This document shows positions 26,832 through 35,019 of a stretch of DNA of 64,000 bases, one piece after another. The notes beneath the pieces are model-generated. The model did not search any database and was not told where the DNA came from. It was given only the letters and a program-made list of their open reading frames with translations. Both the position numbers and the translations under genes were made by a program. How positions within the stretch are numbered: the stretch's first letter is position 1; each line of letters begins with the position of its first letter. The DNA is from Azophilus sp963663395 (lineage in GTDB: Bacteria > Pseudomonadota > Gammaproteobacteria > Pseudomonadales > Azotimanducaceae), in NCBI GenBank assembly GCA_963663395.1, contig OY760226.1, positions 744,001 through 808,000 of the forward strand, read 5' to 3'.

Positions 26832-28508
26832 CTAGTTCGACCAGTAGGCGAAGGTGTCCCCCGCTGCGTCGGGCTGGCTGAGGTCGCGGTCGACGTTGAG
26901 GGGCGAGTCGATCAGCGAGGGCCAGATCGGCTGCGCCTGCTCTGCGTTGTGGGCATCGAGCGCGCTCTGCAGTTCGGCCGCCACGGCGGGCAACTGGGCC
27001 GCGAGATCCCGGCGCTCTTCGGGGTCGGCCTCGAGATCGAACAGCCATTGCCGGCGCTCGCCGCCGGGCGGTTCGCTCACGGTGAGCTTGTAGCGCCCCT
27101 GCCGTACGCTGGCGGCGGCGCCGCTGCGCCAGAAAAGCCGCTCGTGGGGTGAGCCCTCGACTCTGGCAAGGACGTAGTCGTGGAGGTCGACGCCGTCCAT
27201 CCTGCGGTCGTCCGGCAGGGGAGCGCCGGCGGCGGCCGCGGCGGTGGCGTACAGGTCGAAATGATGCACGGGCGGGGTGAACACCAGCCCGCCGGGAAAG
27301 GCGCGCGGCCACTTGACGAAGAAGGGAACGCGTATGCCGCCCTCGAACAGGGACATCTTCCAGCCCCGCAGCGGGTGGTTGACCTCCGGCAGCCCTATGT
27401 AGCCCGCGCCGCCGTTGTCGGAGGTGAACATGACCAGGGTGTTCTCCTCCAGGCCGTTGGCCCGGAGTGTTTCCAGTACCCGCCCGACGCCGCGGTCGAG
27501 CGCCCGCACCATGGCCCCGTAGACCCGTTCGCGGTGCAGTTCGATCTCGGGCAGCGCATCGTAGTCTTCCCGGGCCGCCTGCAGCGGCGTGTGCGGCGCC
27601 CAATGGGCGAGGTACAGGAAGAATGGCCGGTTGCGGTTTGCCTCGATGACCCTGACGGCTTCGTCGGTGTAATAGTCGGTCAGGTAGCGGGGCGGCTCGA
27701 ATGCCGGGCCGCCGTTGAACGAGGCCGCGAAGCGCAGCGCACGCCACAGGAACCGGTCGATCGGGTCGAAATCCTGGCGTGCCTGGACGATGTCCGGGTC
27801 ATCCAGGCTTCCGTAGAGGCCGCTTGCCATCAACAGGCTTTCGTTGAACCCCTGGTTCATGGGGCTCATTCCGCCGGTAAGTCCGAGATGCCACTTGCCG
27901 ATGTGCGCCGTGTGATAGCCGCGGTCCCGCAACAGTTCGGCCAGGGTGATTTCCTCCGGTGGCATGCCCATGTCCTGGTATGGAATGCTGTCGGCCTCGT
28001 CGTCGAAGTACATGGGCGGCATGGCGCGGTCGCTGGCGTTCCGCATCATGCGCATCATGGGCATCATCGACGGCGGGGTGGGGGTGAATTCGAAGCCGAA
28101 GCGGGTGCTGTAGCGCCCGGACATCAGGGCCGCCCGGGACGGCGCGCAGGTGGCGTTGGCGGCGTAGCCCTGGATGAAGTTCACGCCGTCGCGGGCGATC
28201 GAGTCGATATGCGGGGTGGGAACCGCACCGCTGCCGATGCCGCCGCCGTTGAAGCTGAGGTCGTTCCACCCCAGGTCGTCCGCCAGGATGAGCACGATGT
28301 TGGGCGGGCGGTCTGCGACATCCACCGGCGCGGTTGCGGGGCCGGCCGCCCAGACAACATCCCGGGGCGGCTCGATCGGCAAGGCGCGTCGCGCCCGGTA
28401 CTCGATGAAAGCGAGCAGCAACTCGATGCGAAAGGCCCACACTAGCAAACCCAGCGCGGCCAGGATGCCGACTACGATAGCCCAGGCCCTGAAGCTCCCG
28501 ACTCTCAT
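26832..28508 (-). CDS. Membrane-anchored arylsulfatase-type sulfatase
   Basis: A 558-residue sulfatase with an N-terminal membrane anchor (WAIVVGILAALGLLVWAF). The metal site NIVLILADDLGW is followed by the formylglycine signature CAPSRAALMSGRY, whose Cys would be modified by a formylglycine-generating enzyme. Further conserved parts are GKWHLGL and FTSDNGG. It would hydrolyse a sulfate ester at or outside the inner membrane. The ATG at 28508 is chosen; an in-frame ATG at 28556 adds 16 residues. No formylglycine-generating enzyme is encoded in the window. Confidence 0.9.
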   Translation of the reverse strand: MRVGSFRAWAIVVGILAALGLLVWAFRIELLLAFIEYRARRALPIEPPRDVVWAAGPATAPVDVADRPPNIVLILADDLGWNDLSFNGGGIGSGAVPTPHIDSIARDGVNFIQGYAANATCAPSRAALMSGRYSTRFGFEFTPTPPSMMPMMRMMRNASDRAMPPMYFDDEADSIPYQDMGMPPEEITLAELLRDRGYHTAHIGKWHLGLTGGMSPMNQGFNESLLMASGLYGSLDDPDIVQARQDFDPIDRFLWRALRFAASFNGGPAFEPPRYLTDYYTDEAVRVIEANRNRPFFLYLAHWAPHTPLQAAREDYDALPEIELHRERVYGAMVRALDRGVGRVLETLRANGLEENTLVMFTSDNGGAGYIGLPEVNHPLRGWKMSLFEGGIRVPFFVKWPRAFPGGLVFTPPVHHFDLYATAAAAAGAPLPDDRRMDGVDLHDYVLARVEGSPHERLFWRSGAAASVRQGRYKLTVSEPPGGERRQWLFDLEADPEERRDLAAQLPAVAAELQSALDAHNAEQAQPIWPSLIDSPLNVDRDLSQPDAAGDTFAYWSN

Positions 28509-28655
28509 GCCATTCCCGACCCTCAACAACGATCCTGCATCGAATGATAACGTCACTCGTGACCGAGCGGTCTAGCGAAACTTCCATCAATATTCCCGTC
28601 CTCGCGCTGACCGCCCATCCGCGCCCGACAGGGAACGGCTCGAAGAGGCGGGCCG

Positions 28656-29072
28656 CTAATCGCTGCGATGCCAATTCTCCACAGCCAGCGCGGGTACCCT
28701 GGAAAAGTGCCTTTGATTGTTGGTGACGAGTACGCAGTCGAGGCTCACCGCGTGCGCGGCGATCATTGCGTCGTTGCGCCCGATCGGGTCGCCAATGTCG
28801 AGCAACTTTGCCTGCAGCGAAGCGAACTTGTCCGCGGCGGCCTTGTCCCAGGCCGCGATGCCGCTGAGGCGATCGCAGAAACTGCCGATGGCCGAGTGAT
28901 GTCGTGCAGGGCTTTGCGGTCGCTCGGCACCCAACCGCAGTTCAGCGTAGGTGATGGACGACACACACATTTCGGCCCCTGAACGGGCCTGGGTCTGCAA
29001 GGTTACGAGTAGGCGGGGGTCGCGCTTGCGGATAATATAGCTGCTGATATCCGTATCCAGCATGTACTGCAT
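28656..29072 (-). CDS. vapC: VapC-type PIN-domain ribonuclease toxin
   Basis: A 138-residue PIN-domain protein with the acidic metal residues in place: Asp6 (MLDTDI), Glu44 (TYAELRLG) and Asp101 (GRNDAMIAAHA), followed by VLVTNNQRHF. VapC toxins cleave tRNA or rRNA and are neutralised by a cognate VapB. The start codon overlaps the antitoxin stop (TGATG), as usual for type II pairs. Confidence 0.92.
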   Translation of the reverse strand: MQYMLDTDISSYIIRKRDPRLLVTLQTQARSGAEMCVSSITYAELRLGAERPQSPARHHSAIGSFCDRLSGIAAWDKAAADKFASLQAKLLDIGDPIGRNDAMIAAHAVSLDCVLVTNNQRHFSRVPALAVENWHRSD

Positions 29073-29305
29073 CAGAATTCAACGTTACCGTCTTCCATGA
29101 GATCGGGACGTAAGGAAAGGAAGTTGTCATCCACCGGCGGAGCCTCGTCCACGAAAGATTCCCAACTCCTGCGGGCCGGCAGGAGGATTAGGGCATCGCC
29201 TTCCTTGCGCACGACAACCTCACTGACGCCCTCGAATCGATAGGCTTTGGGGATCCGGACAGCTTGGCTGCGACCGTTGATGAAGAGTTTGACGGTGGTT
29301 GCCAT
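29072..29305 (-). CDS. vapB: VapB-type antitoxin (AbrB/MazE swapped-hairpin fold)
   Basis: A 77-residue protein starting MATTVKLFINGRSQAVRIP, the conserved N-terminus of VagC/VapB antitoxins, which forms the DNA-binding swapped hairpin. The C-terminal part (ESFVDEAPPVDDNFL) would wrap the toxin. The ATG at 29305 is chosen over longer upstream codons by homology. It is directly upstream of and overlapping vapC, and the operon is probably autoregulated by the VapBC complex. Confidence 0.9.
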   Translation of the reverse strand: MATTVKLFINGRSQAVRIPKAYRFEGVSEVVVRKEGDALILLPARRSWESFVDEAPPVDDNFLSLRPDLMEDGNVEF

Positions 29306-29401
29306 CGAAATGCCTCGGAGCCAGCCTGAAACAACGGATGTATATCGCAGACATATGCCGCAAAGCCAGCACGGAACGGCAGGCACTCAGGTGGCCCGCG
29401 T

Positions 29402-29925
29402 TCAGGCTACCTCTTCCAGTTCGATCAACGGGCTGCAGAAGTCCTTGGGATGCAGGTACACCACCCGCAGGCCTTGCGCGCTGGACGTAAGTATGCCGGC
29501 GCCAAGCGCTTGAGCGCGACCGCCCTCAAGTTGCCCGATCGCGGTTTTGGCTGTCCTTCACCTCATGACAGACGTGGTGTATTCCACTGCAGAGGTTGCT
29601 GGCGGGAAGATTGGCGACAGGAGTGCTCTCGCCCACAGAGTGCAGCAACTCGATTGTACTGTTCGGCAGTTCCACGAAAACCGTCGGGGCACCCTGGTAC
29701 AGCAGCGCGACCGGTTAGACGCCACCGCAGACGTCGATCACGTCACCTTATCCGAACACTCGATCAGATGTGGGACAAGGGCCTCCTTATCTCCGGCGAG
29801 GGTGGAAACGCCGACCACGTGGGCATCGCAGGCGCGCACGTTAACGGCCGCATAGGCGGGGCTCTGGAAGAGTTCGCCGGCGTGGACCTCGGAATCCAGG
29901 TGGACGAAGGCGTTGGCGATCATCT
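29402..29925 (-). pseudogene. Decayed fragment of a second methylmalonyl-CoA epimerase + mutase gene pair
   Basis: On the minus strand, 29402-29690 aligns with the 3' part of the epimerase gene (34554-34838), and 29706-29925 aligns with the 3' part of the mutase gene (about 35130-35350). Shared blocks include GCAGAAGTCCTTGGGATGCA, GTTCGGCAGTTCCACGAAAA, CCGACCACGTGGGCATCGCA and TCTGGAAGAGTTCGCCGGCG. The reading frames are broken by indels and about 290 bp between the two blocks is missing. Gene order and strand match the intact pair, so this is a relic of an older paralogous mutase-epimerase unit. Confidence 0.85.
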
Positions 29926-30365
29926 TACTGAACCGGCGCCTCCGGCGTGGCCCGCGTCGTCATGCAATCCATACCAGCCGAACCCCTGCGGGATAGTACA
30001 CTGCTGGCAAAAGCAGTTTACAATTCGATTTGACTGACGGCACGGCCCCTTGTCTTGGTGGAGCTAGACATCGGCAAACACCCCTTGATCGAACAAGCGG
30101 GAATTGGCGTGTGCGTACTGTAAAGGAGGTTCTTGGTTCCTACCCTTGCGCGCCGCAGAAATCAGTCAGTGACGAGCCGGGGAGCCAATTGGTGTGCTCA
30201 AACTAAACGGAGTCGGAATGTTTTGCGCTACTTTGCGCGGATCGAAGTAGCTCATTGACAAAATGAAGCTGGCGCTGCTTCCACTGTCGTCAGGGTGGTC
30301 TAGAACGATTATGAGTAGTGTTATTCGGTACATCGCCAGCAAATTTATTTTGCAAGGGAAAATCG
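29926..30365. other. AT-richer intergenic region upstream of PHP-ATPase gene
   Basis: About 440 bp between the decayed mutase fragment and the PHP-ATPase start. Composition drops from about two-thirds GC to near one-half, marking the left edge of foreign-looking DNA. I see no convincing gene. An AAGGGA ribosome-binding site precedes the ATG at 30366, and the promoter of the two-gene module should lie here. Confidence 0.45.
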
Positions 30366-33062
30366 ATGAACGGTGAAGATCCTATTGCGGCGGCTCTTCG
30401 TCTAACGACAGGCGCCAAGTTTCATCGGTGCGCGCTCCAGGTCAATCCGCATCACTACGCCGGCACCTACCGAGGGCAGCCATCGCCAATTGAAGAGCCG
30501 GAATATGTTGAGAATCTGATAGACAAGGCAGCGGAACTTGGCATTTCCGTATTGGCAGTCACGGATCACAACCATGTAGGTGGCGTGGATGCGATCCGGC
30601 GATCTGCTCAAGACCGCTCCATTACGGTTTTTCCTGGGTTTGAACTGTGTTCACAAGAAGGCGTTCATGTTCTGTGCTTGTATTCGCCTTGTACGGTGGT
30701 GGAGCGACTGGAGCGGTTTCTGGGAGAGTTCGGTATCCGCGACACTGCGACATCGAGTTCCCCTTGCGAAAAGCCGTTTGTAGATGTTCTTGCCATCGTC
30801 CGGGAACAGGGAGGATTGTGCATAGCAGCCCATGTGACCAATGACCATGGTTTGTTCAAAGTGCTGCAAGGTCAACCGAGAATCAAAGCCTGGCAAGATG
30901 AGAATCTCAGTGCAATTCAAATACCGGGTAGGATCGCTACGCTGGATTTCGACATTCGAAAGATCGTTGAAAACAAGGATTCTCAGTACCGACGCAAGCA
31001 CTCGCCGGAGAGTAACTTAGCTATAGCGGTGGTAAACGCCAAGGATGTCGCCACTCCAGATGATCTGCAAGCACCCTCCGCGACCTGCTGGATCAAGATG
31101 TCAGAAGTGAGCATCGAAGGCCTAAAACAGGCCTTCCTCGACCCCGGATCGAGGATCCGGTTACACGGGGATCCAGAGCCGGAGGAACACTCCGAATTTG
31201 TCGCGATGACTTGGCAGGGAGGGTTTCTCGACGGCGCCATGGTTCGCTTCAACCCCAACTTGAACGTTCTGGTTGGAGGCCGCGGGGCCGGCAAATCCAC
31301 GATAATCGTCAGCTTGCGATATGTTCTCGGGCTTGAGCCGCTGGGGGACGAAGCCCAGTCGGACCACAAAGGGATTCTCAAGAGCGTACTGCGCAACGGC
31401 ACGAAAATATCCCTTTTGGTTCGAAGTCACCGCCCCAGTCCAAGGTGTTACCGTATCGAACGAACCGTTCCCAACCCGCCGGTTGTGCGAGATGCTGAGT
31501 CCGGCGAGGTACTGAACGTCAAGACCGACGATGTCTTTCCCGGTGTTGAAGTTTATGGGCAGCATGAAATTTCCGAACTGACCAGAAGCCCCGGAAAGCT
31601 GACTCGATTGCTCGAACGGTTCGCGCCGCGAAATGATGGCATTGCTTCCAGAAAGCGGGATTTGCGGCAGGCGATGCAACGCTCGCGCAATGCCATCCTC
31701 GAAGCCGAAACCGAGCTCAAACAAATCGATGAACGGTTGGAGGCATTGCCGGGGCTGGAGGAGACGCTCAAGCGTTATCGAGAGGCCGGCCTTGAAGAAG
31801 ACCTGAAAGAACAGAGTTTGCTAGTTCGAGAGGAACGAGTCCTTGACACGGTATCGGAGCGGTTGCAACCCCTAAGAGGGAGTCTGTTGGACTTGGAAAG
31901 GGAGTTTCCGCTGGATCGGGCGTTTCTGTCCGATCGGGCATTGGATGGGTTGCCGGGCAAGGAAGTTCTGAAAGGGGCAGGCGTTGTTCTGGAACAACTG
32001 AGCGCCGATATGCAAAGTGCTTTTTCCCTGATTTGGGCAGCGTTTGAAAAAGCCGACCAGGGAATGGCACAGGTCCACAAACTGTTCGACGAGCGCAAGT
32101 CGGTTGTGGAAGCCGGCTACGCAGAGAAGCTGCGGGAGTTGCAGAAAACCCGAATCGATGGCGAAGATTTCATCGCTCTCCAACGCGGAATCGAGTCTCT
32201 GCGCCCGGCCAGGGAGCGCCGAACTGCTTTGGCCGACATGGTTCAGAAGCGTTGGGAACAGCGCAGCAACCTTGTCGCAGAATGGGAGGACCTCAAAGGA
32301 GAAGAGTTTCGTACCCTCGAAAAAGCAGCAAAGCGGGTAACCCGGAAGCTCGGCGGTCGAGTTCGGGTTCAAGTCGATTTTGCCGGCAATCGCGAACCGC
32401 TATTTCAGCTCCTTCGCGATAAGATTGGCGGGAGATTGATCGAGTCCATCAAGCTGTTGAGCGAGAAGGACAGTTTGTCATTGAGCGCCCTCGCTGACGC
32501 TTGCCGTGAGGGTGTGAATCAGCTCAAGAACGAATTTGACATTGCTGGTCGGCAGGCGGATGCGCTGACGGGTGGTTCGCAGTCGACGCTCATGGAGATC
32601 GAAGAACTCGATCTGCCATCTACGACCAGTATAGAACTGAATACCGCTCCCTCGGGCCAGCCGGAATATTGGCAGGCGCTTAATGACCTTTCCACCGGCC
32701 AGAAAGCGACCGCTGTTTTGCTGCTCGTGCTCCTGGAATCAGATGCGCCCTTGGTTGTCGACCAACCAGAAGACGACTTGGACAACCGGTTCATCACCGA
32801 AGGCATTGTTCCGCGCATGCGGGAAGAAAAACGGCGGCGACAGTTCGTGTTCTCCACCCATAACGCGAACATTCCGGTCCTGGGGGATGCGGAGCTCATA
32901 TTGGGGCTGAGTGCGGCTGGGGATGCCCAGGAAGGCCACGCCAGGATAGCGGCGGAACACATGGGGTCGATAGACGCAAAGCCGGTCAGGGACTTGGTCG
33001 AAGAGTTGCTTGAAGGCGGTGAAGAGGCGTTTGAGCGCCGCCGCCGAAAATACGGCTTCTGA
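30366..33062 (+). CDS. PHP-domain fused to SMC-like ATPase (TrlF-family type)
   Basis: An 898-residue protein. Residues about 18-165 form a PHP phosphoesterase-like domain with metal-ligand candidates in NPHHY, AVTDHNHVGG, FPGFEL, GVHVL and AAHVTNDHG. A P-loop follows (GGRGAGKST, residues 304-312), then GQHEISELTRSPGKL, a long coiled-coil (about 375-700), and the ABC-type signature LSTGQK (about 775), Walker B VVDQPEDDLDN (about 796-806) and FSTHNANI. This is an SMC/RecN-like head-coil-head ATPase with an N-terminal nuclease or phosphatase module, a design found in anti-phage effectors. The next gene begins 16 bp later. Composition is AT-richer than neighbours, suggesting transfer. Confidence 0.88.
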   Translation: MNGEDPIAAALRLTTGAKFHRCALQVNPHHYAGTYRGQPSPIEEPEYVENLIDKAAELGISVLAVTDHNHVGGVDAIRRSAQDRSITVFPGFELCSQEGVHVLCLYSPCTVVERLERFLGEFGIRDTATSSSPCEKPFVDVLAIVREQGGLCIAAHVTNDHGLFKVLQGQPRIKAWQDENLSAIQIPGRIATLDFDIRKIVENKDSQYRRKHSPESNLAIAVVNAKDVATPDDLQAPSATCWIKMSEVSIEGLKQAFLDPGSRIRLHGDPEPEEHSEFVAMTWQGGFLDGAMVRFNPNLNVLVGGRGAGKSTIIVSLRYVLGLEPLGDEAQSDHKGILKSVLRNGTKISLLVRSHRPSPRCYRIERTVPNPPVVRDAESGEVLNVKTDDVFPGVEVYGQHEISELTRSPGKLTRLLERFAPRNDGIASRKRDLRQAMQRSRNAILEAETELKQIDERLEALPGLEETLKRYREAGLEEDLKEQSLLVREERVLDTVSERLQPLRGSLLDLEREFPLDRAFLSDRALDGLPGKEVLKGAGVVLEQLSADMQSAFSLIWAAFEKADQGMAQVHKLFDERKSVVEAGYAEKLRELQKTRIDGEDFIALQRGIESLRPARERRTALADMVQKRWEQRSNLVAEWEDLKGEEFRTLEKAAKRVTRKLGGRVRVQVDFAGNREPLFQLLRDKIGGRLIESIKLLSEKDSLSLSALADACREGVNQLKNEFDIAGRQADALTGGSQSTLMEIEELDLPSTTSIELNTAPSGQPEYWQALNDLSTGQKATAVLLLVLLESDAPLVVDQPEDDLDNRFITEGIVPRMREEKRRRQFVFSTHNANIPVLGDAELILGLSAAGDAQEGHARIAAEHMGSIDAKPVRDLVEELLEGGEEAFERRRRKYGF

Positions 33063-33078
33063 GAAGTGCAATCGTAGT

Positions 33079-34467
33079 ATGACGAAGACAGAATTACTCG
33101 AGCTGATAGAAAACCTTGAGAATTCCGGCGTCGAGTTCAAGCGGGATACGATCAGCAATCGCGAGTTGGCGAAGGAACTTGTCGCGCTCGCAAACTTGCA
33201 GGGGGGCCATGTTCTATTGGGCGTCGAAGACGGTGGGACCGTTTGCGGACTCACCAAGTCGGACCCGGTTGAAGATGCCAACGACGCAGAATCGTCAGCA
33301 GAACATACCTACCAGCGTCTCGAAGAGTGGGTCATGCAGACCTGTCGAGACAAGATTCGTCCCGAACTCAATCCCTATTTTCACGTTTGGCGCGATGTTC
33401 GCCCGGGCGCAGATGTGGCGGTCATCCGGATTGACCGAGGGTGGAGCGTCCACCATGTCTGGCACAGCAATCATCGTACATATTATGTTCGTGTAGGCAG
33501 TACCAGCCGGGAGGCGAGCCCGGAAGAGTTGGCGCGGCTGTTTCAGCAGCGAGGCTCCGTCAGATTGGAACGCCAACCCGTGTCCGGAACGTCAATCCAC
33601 GATCTAGATCGTCGCAGGCTTGCCGATTACTTCGACAAAGTACGGGGGCCTCATGCTCCGGAGTCCGAACCGTCAGAGGTTTGGCGCAACGACATGAGGG
33701 TTTGGGCCGAGCGGGAGGCTGGGCGGCATTGGCGCCTGCTGTTTCAGGATCTCGAACGGGAATGGCGCGAAACTCAGGAGAACAAGTGGAGAACGCTCCT
33801 TGTTAACACGGAGTTCCTCGCCGAAGAAGAGCCCCTGCCGGCGACGGTGGCGGGATTAGTACTGTTCGGCGTGGAACCACATCGGTTCCTGCCTCAATCG
33901 AAGATCGACGCTACCGCTTACTTGGGGACCGAAAAAGACTATGACGCCAAAGAAAGACTCACATTGCGTGGGCCGCTTGTAAGACTGCATGCCGCAGACG
34001 GAACAGTACTAGAGCCAGGGCTTGCGGAACAAGCGGTGGATTTTGTTCGACGCAACATCAACACGGTACTGCTTGAAGATGGCGTGCGCCGGAGCGAAAG
34101 ATGGGACTATCCTGAGGAAGCCCTCAGGGAAACGATCGTCAACGCCATAGTTCATCGCGACTACATGCTCTCCAACTCGGATATAGAATTGAGCATCTAT
34201 TCCGATCGGATAGAAGTCGTTTCACCGGGAAGATTGTCGAATGGCATTACACCTGAGCGCATGAGAGCAGGATGCAGAGCGGCTCGCAATGAACTGATAA
34301 AGGACGTGATGCGAGACTACGGCTACCTTGAGCACACTGGCATGGGCGTACCTCGCAAGATTGTTCGAGGAATGCAGGAACACAACGGCACGGATCCTGA
34401 CTTCGAGGAAGAAGGCGAGCGATTCGTCGTTCGCTTGTGGAAGAACCCGCCGGCCGATGCGGAATGA
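33079..34467 (+). CDS. AlbA_2 (Schlafen-like) + HATPase_c_4 ATP-binding protein
   Basis: A 462-residue protein. The N-terminal AlbA_2 domain has GVEFKRDTISNRELAKELVA and LQGGHVLLGVEDGGTVCGL (residues 17-58), a nucleic-acid-binding or nuclease-like fold. The C-terminal GHKL-type ATP-binding domain has the N-box ETIVNAIVHRDY (about 351-362), SPGRLSNGI and EHTGMGVPRKIVRGM. This layout is common in proteins labelled RecG-like or transcriptional regulators and in defence loci. GAGAAG precedes the ATG, and the gap to the PHP-ATPase stop is 16 bp, so the two are one operon. Confidence 0.88.
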   Translation: MTKTELLELIENLENSGVEFKRDTISNRELAKELVALANLQGGHVLLGVEDGGTVCGLTKSDPVEDANDAESSAEHTYQRLEEWVMQTCRDKIRPELNPYFHVWRDVRPGADVAVIRIDRGWSVHHVWHSNHRTYYVRVGSTSREASPEELARLFQQRGSVRLERQPVSGTSIHDLDRRRLADYFDKVRGPHAPESEPSEVWRNDMRVWAEREAGRHWRLLFQDLEREWRETQENKWRTLLVNTEFLAEEEPLPATVAGLVLFGVEPHRFLPQSKIDATAYLGTEKDYDAKERLTLRGPLVRLHAADGTVLEPGLAEQAVDFVRRNINTVLLEDGVRRSERWDYPEEALRETIVNAIVHRDYMLSNSDIELSIYSDRIEVVSPGRLSNGITPERMRAGCRAARNELIKDVMRDYGYLEHTGMGVPRKIVRGMQEHNGTDPDFEEEGERFVVRLWKNPPADAE

Positions 34468-34553
34468 TTCTACGCAGTCTTTCTCGAATAAAGCAGCGCC
34501 ACTACTCCCGCTACGCGCGGCTTGCCGATGGTGCGGGGACAGCGGGGGGGGGC

Positions 34554-34961
34554 TCAGGCCACCTCTTCCAGTTCGATCAGCGTGCCGCAGAAGTCCTTGG
34601 GATGCAGGAACACCACCGGCAGGCCGTGCGCGCCGGTCCTGGGTTTGCCGTCGCCGAGTACCCGGGCGCCCTGGGTTTCCAGTTGCGCGATCGCGGCCTC
34701 GATATCCTCTACCTCGTAGCAGACATGGTGCATGCCGCCGCTGGGGTTGTTGGCGAGGAAATTGGCGACCGGTGAGTTTTCGCCCAGGGGATGCAGCAAC
34801 TCGATCTTGCTGTTCGGCAGTTCCACGAAAACCGTGGTGACGCCGTGGTCCGGCAGCGGTACGGGGTCGGAGACCGTCGCACCCAGGCTTTCTTCATAAA
34901 GCCCGGCCGCGGCGGCGAGGTCGGGAACGACAATGGCTACATGGTTCAATCTTCCGATCAT
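34554..34961 (-). CDS. mce: Methylmalonyl-CoA epimerase
   Basis: A 135-residue VOC-fold enzyme that interconverts (R)- and (S)-methylmalonyl-CoA. It has MIGRLNHVAIVVPDL with the first metal His, PSGGMHHVCYEVEDIEAAI with the second, and the ending FCGTLIELEEVA containing the metal Glu. Length is the family standard. It lies 58 bp downstream of the mutase gene on the same strand. Confidence 0.94.
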   Translation of the reverse strand: MIGRLNHVAIVVPDLAAAAGLYEESLGATVSDPVPLPDHGVTTVFVELPNSKIELLHPLGENSPVANFLANNPSGGMHHVCYEVEDIEAAIAQLETQGARVLGDGKPRTGAHGLPVVFLHPKDFCGTLIELEEVA

Positions 34962-35019
34962 CGCGGGCTTCCTTGTGGTTCCATGAATTCTGACTCAGGG
35001 GCGTTCGGCGTTGCCCGGC

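Noticed and set aside
30366..33062. DNA polymerase X or histidinol-phosphatase assignment from the PHP domain
   Set aside because: The remaining two-thirds is an SMC-like ATPase with P-loop, coiled coil and LSTGQK signature, which those families lack.
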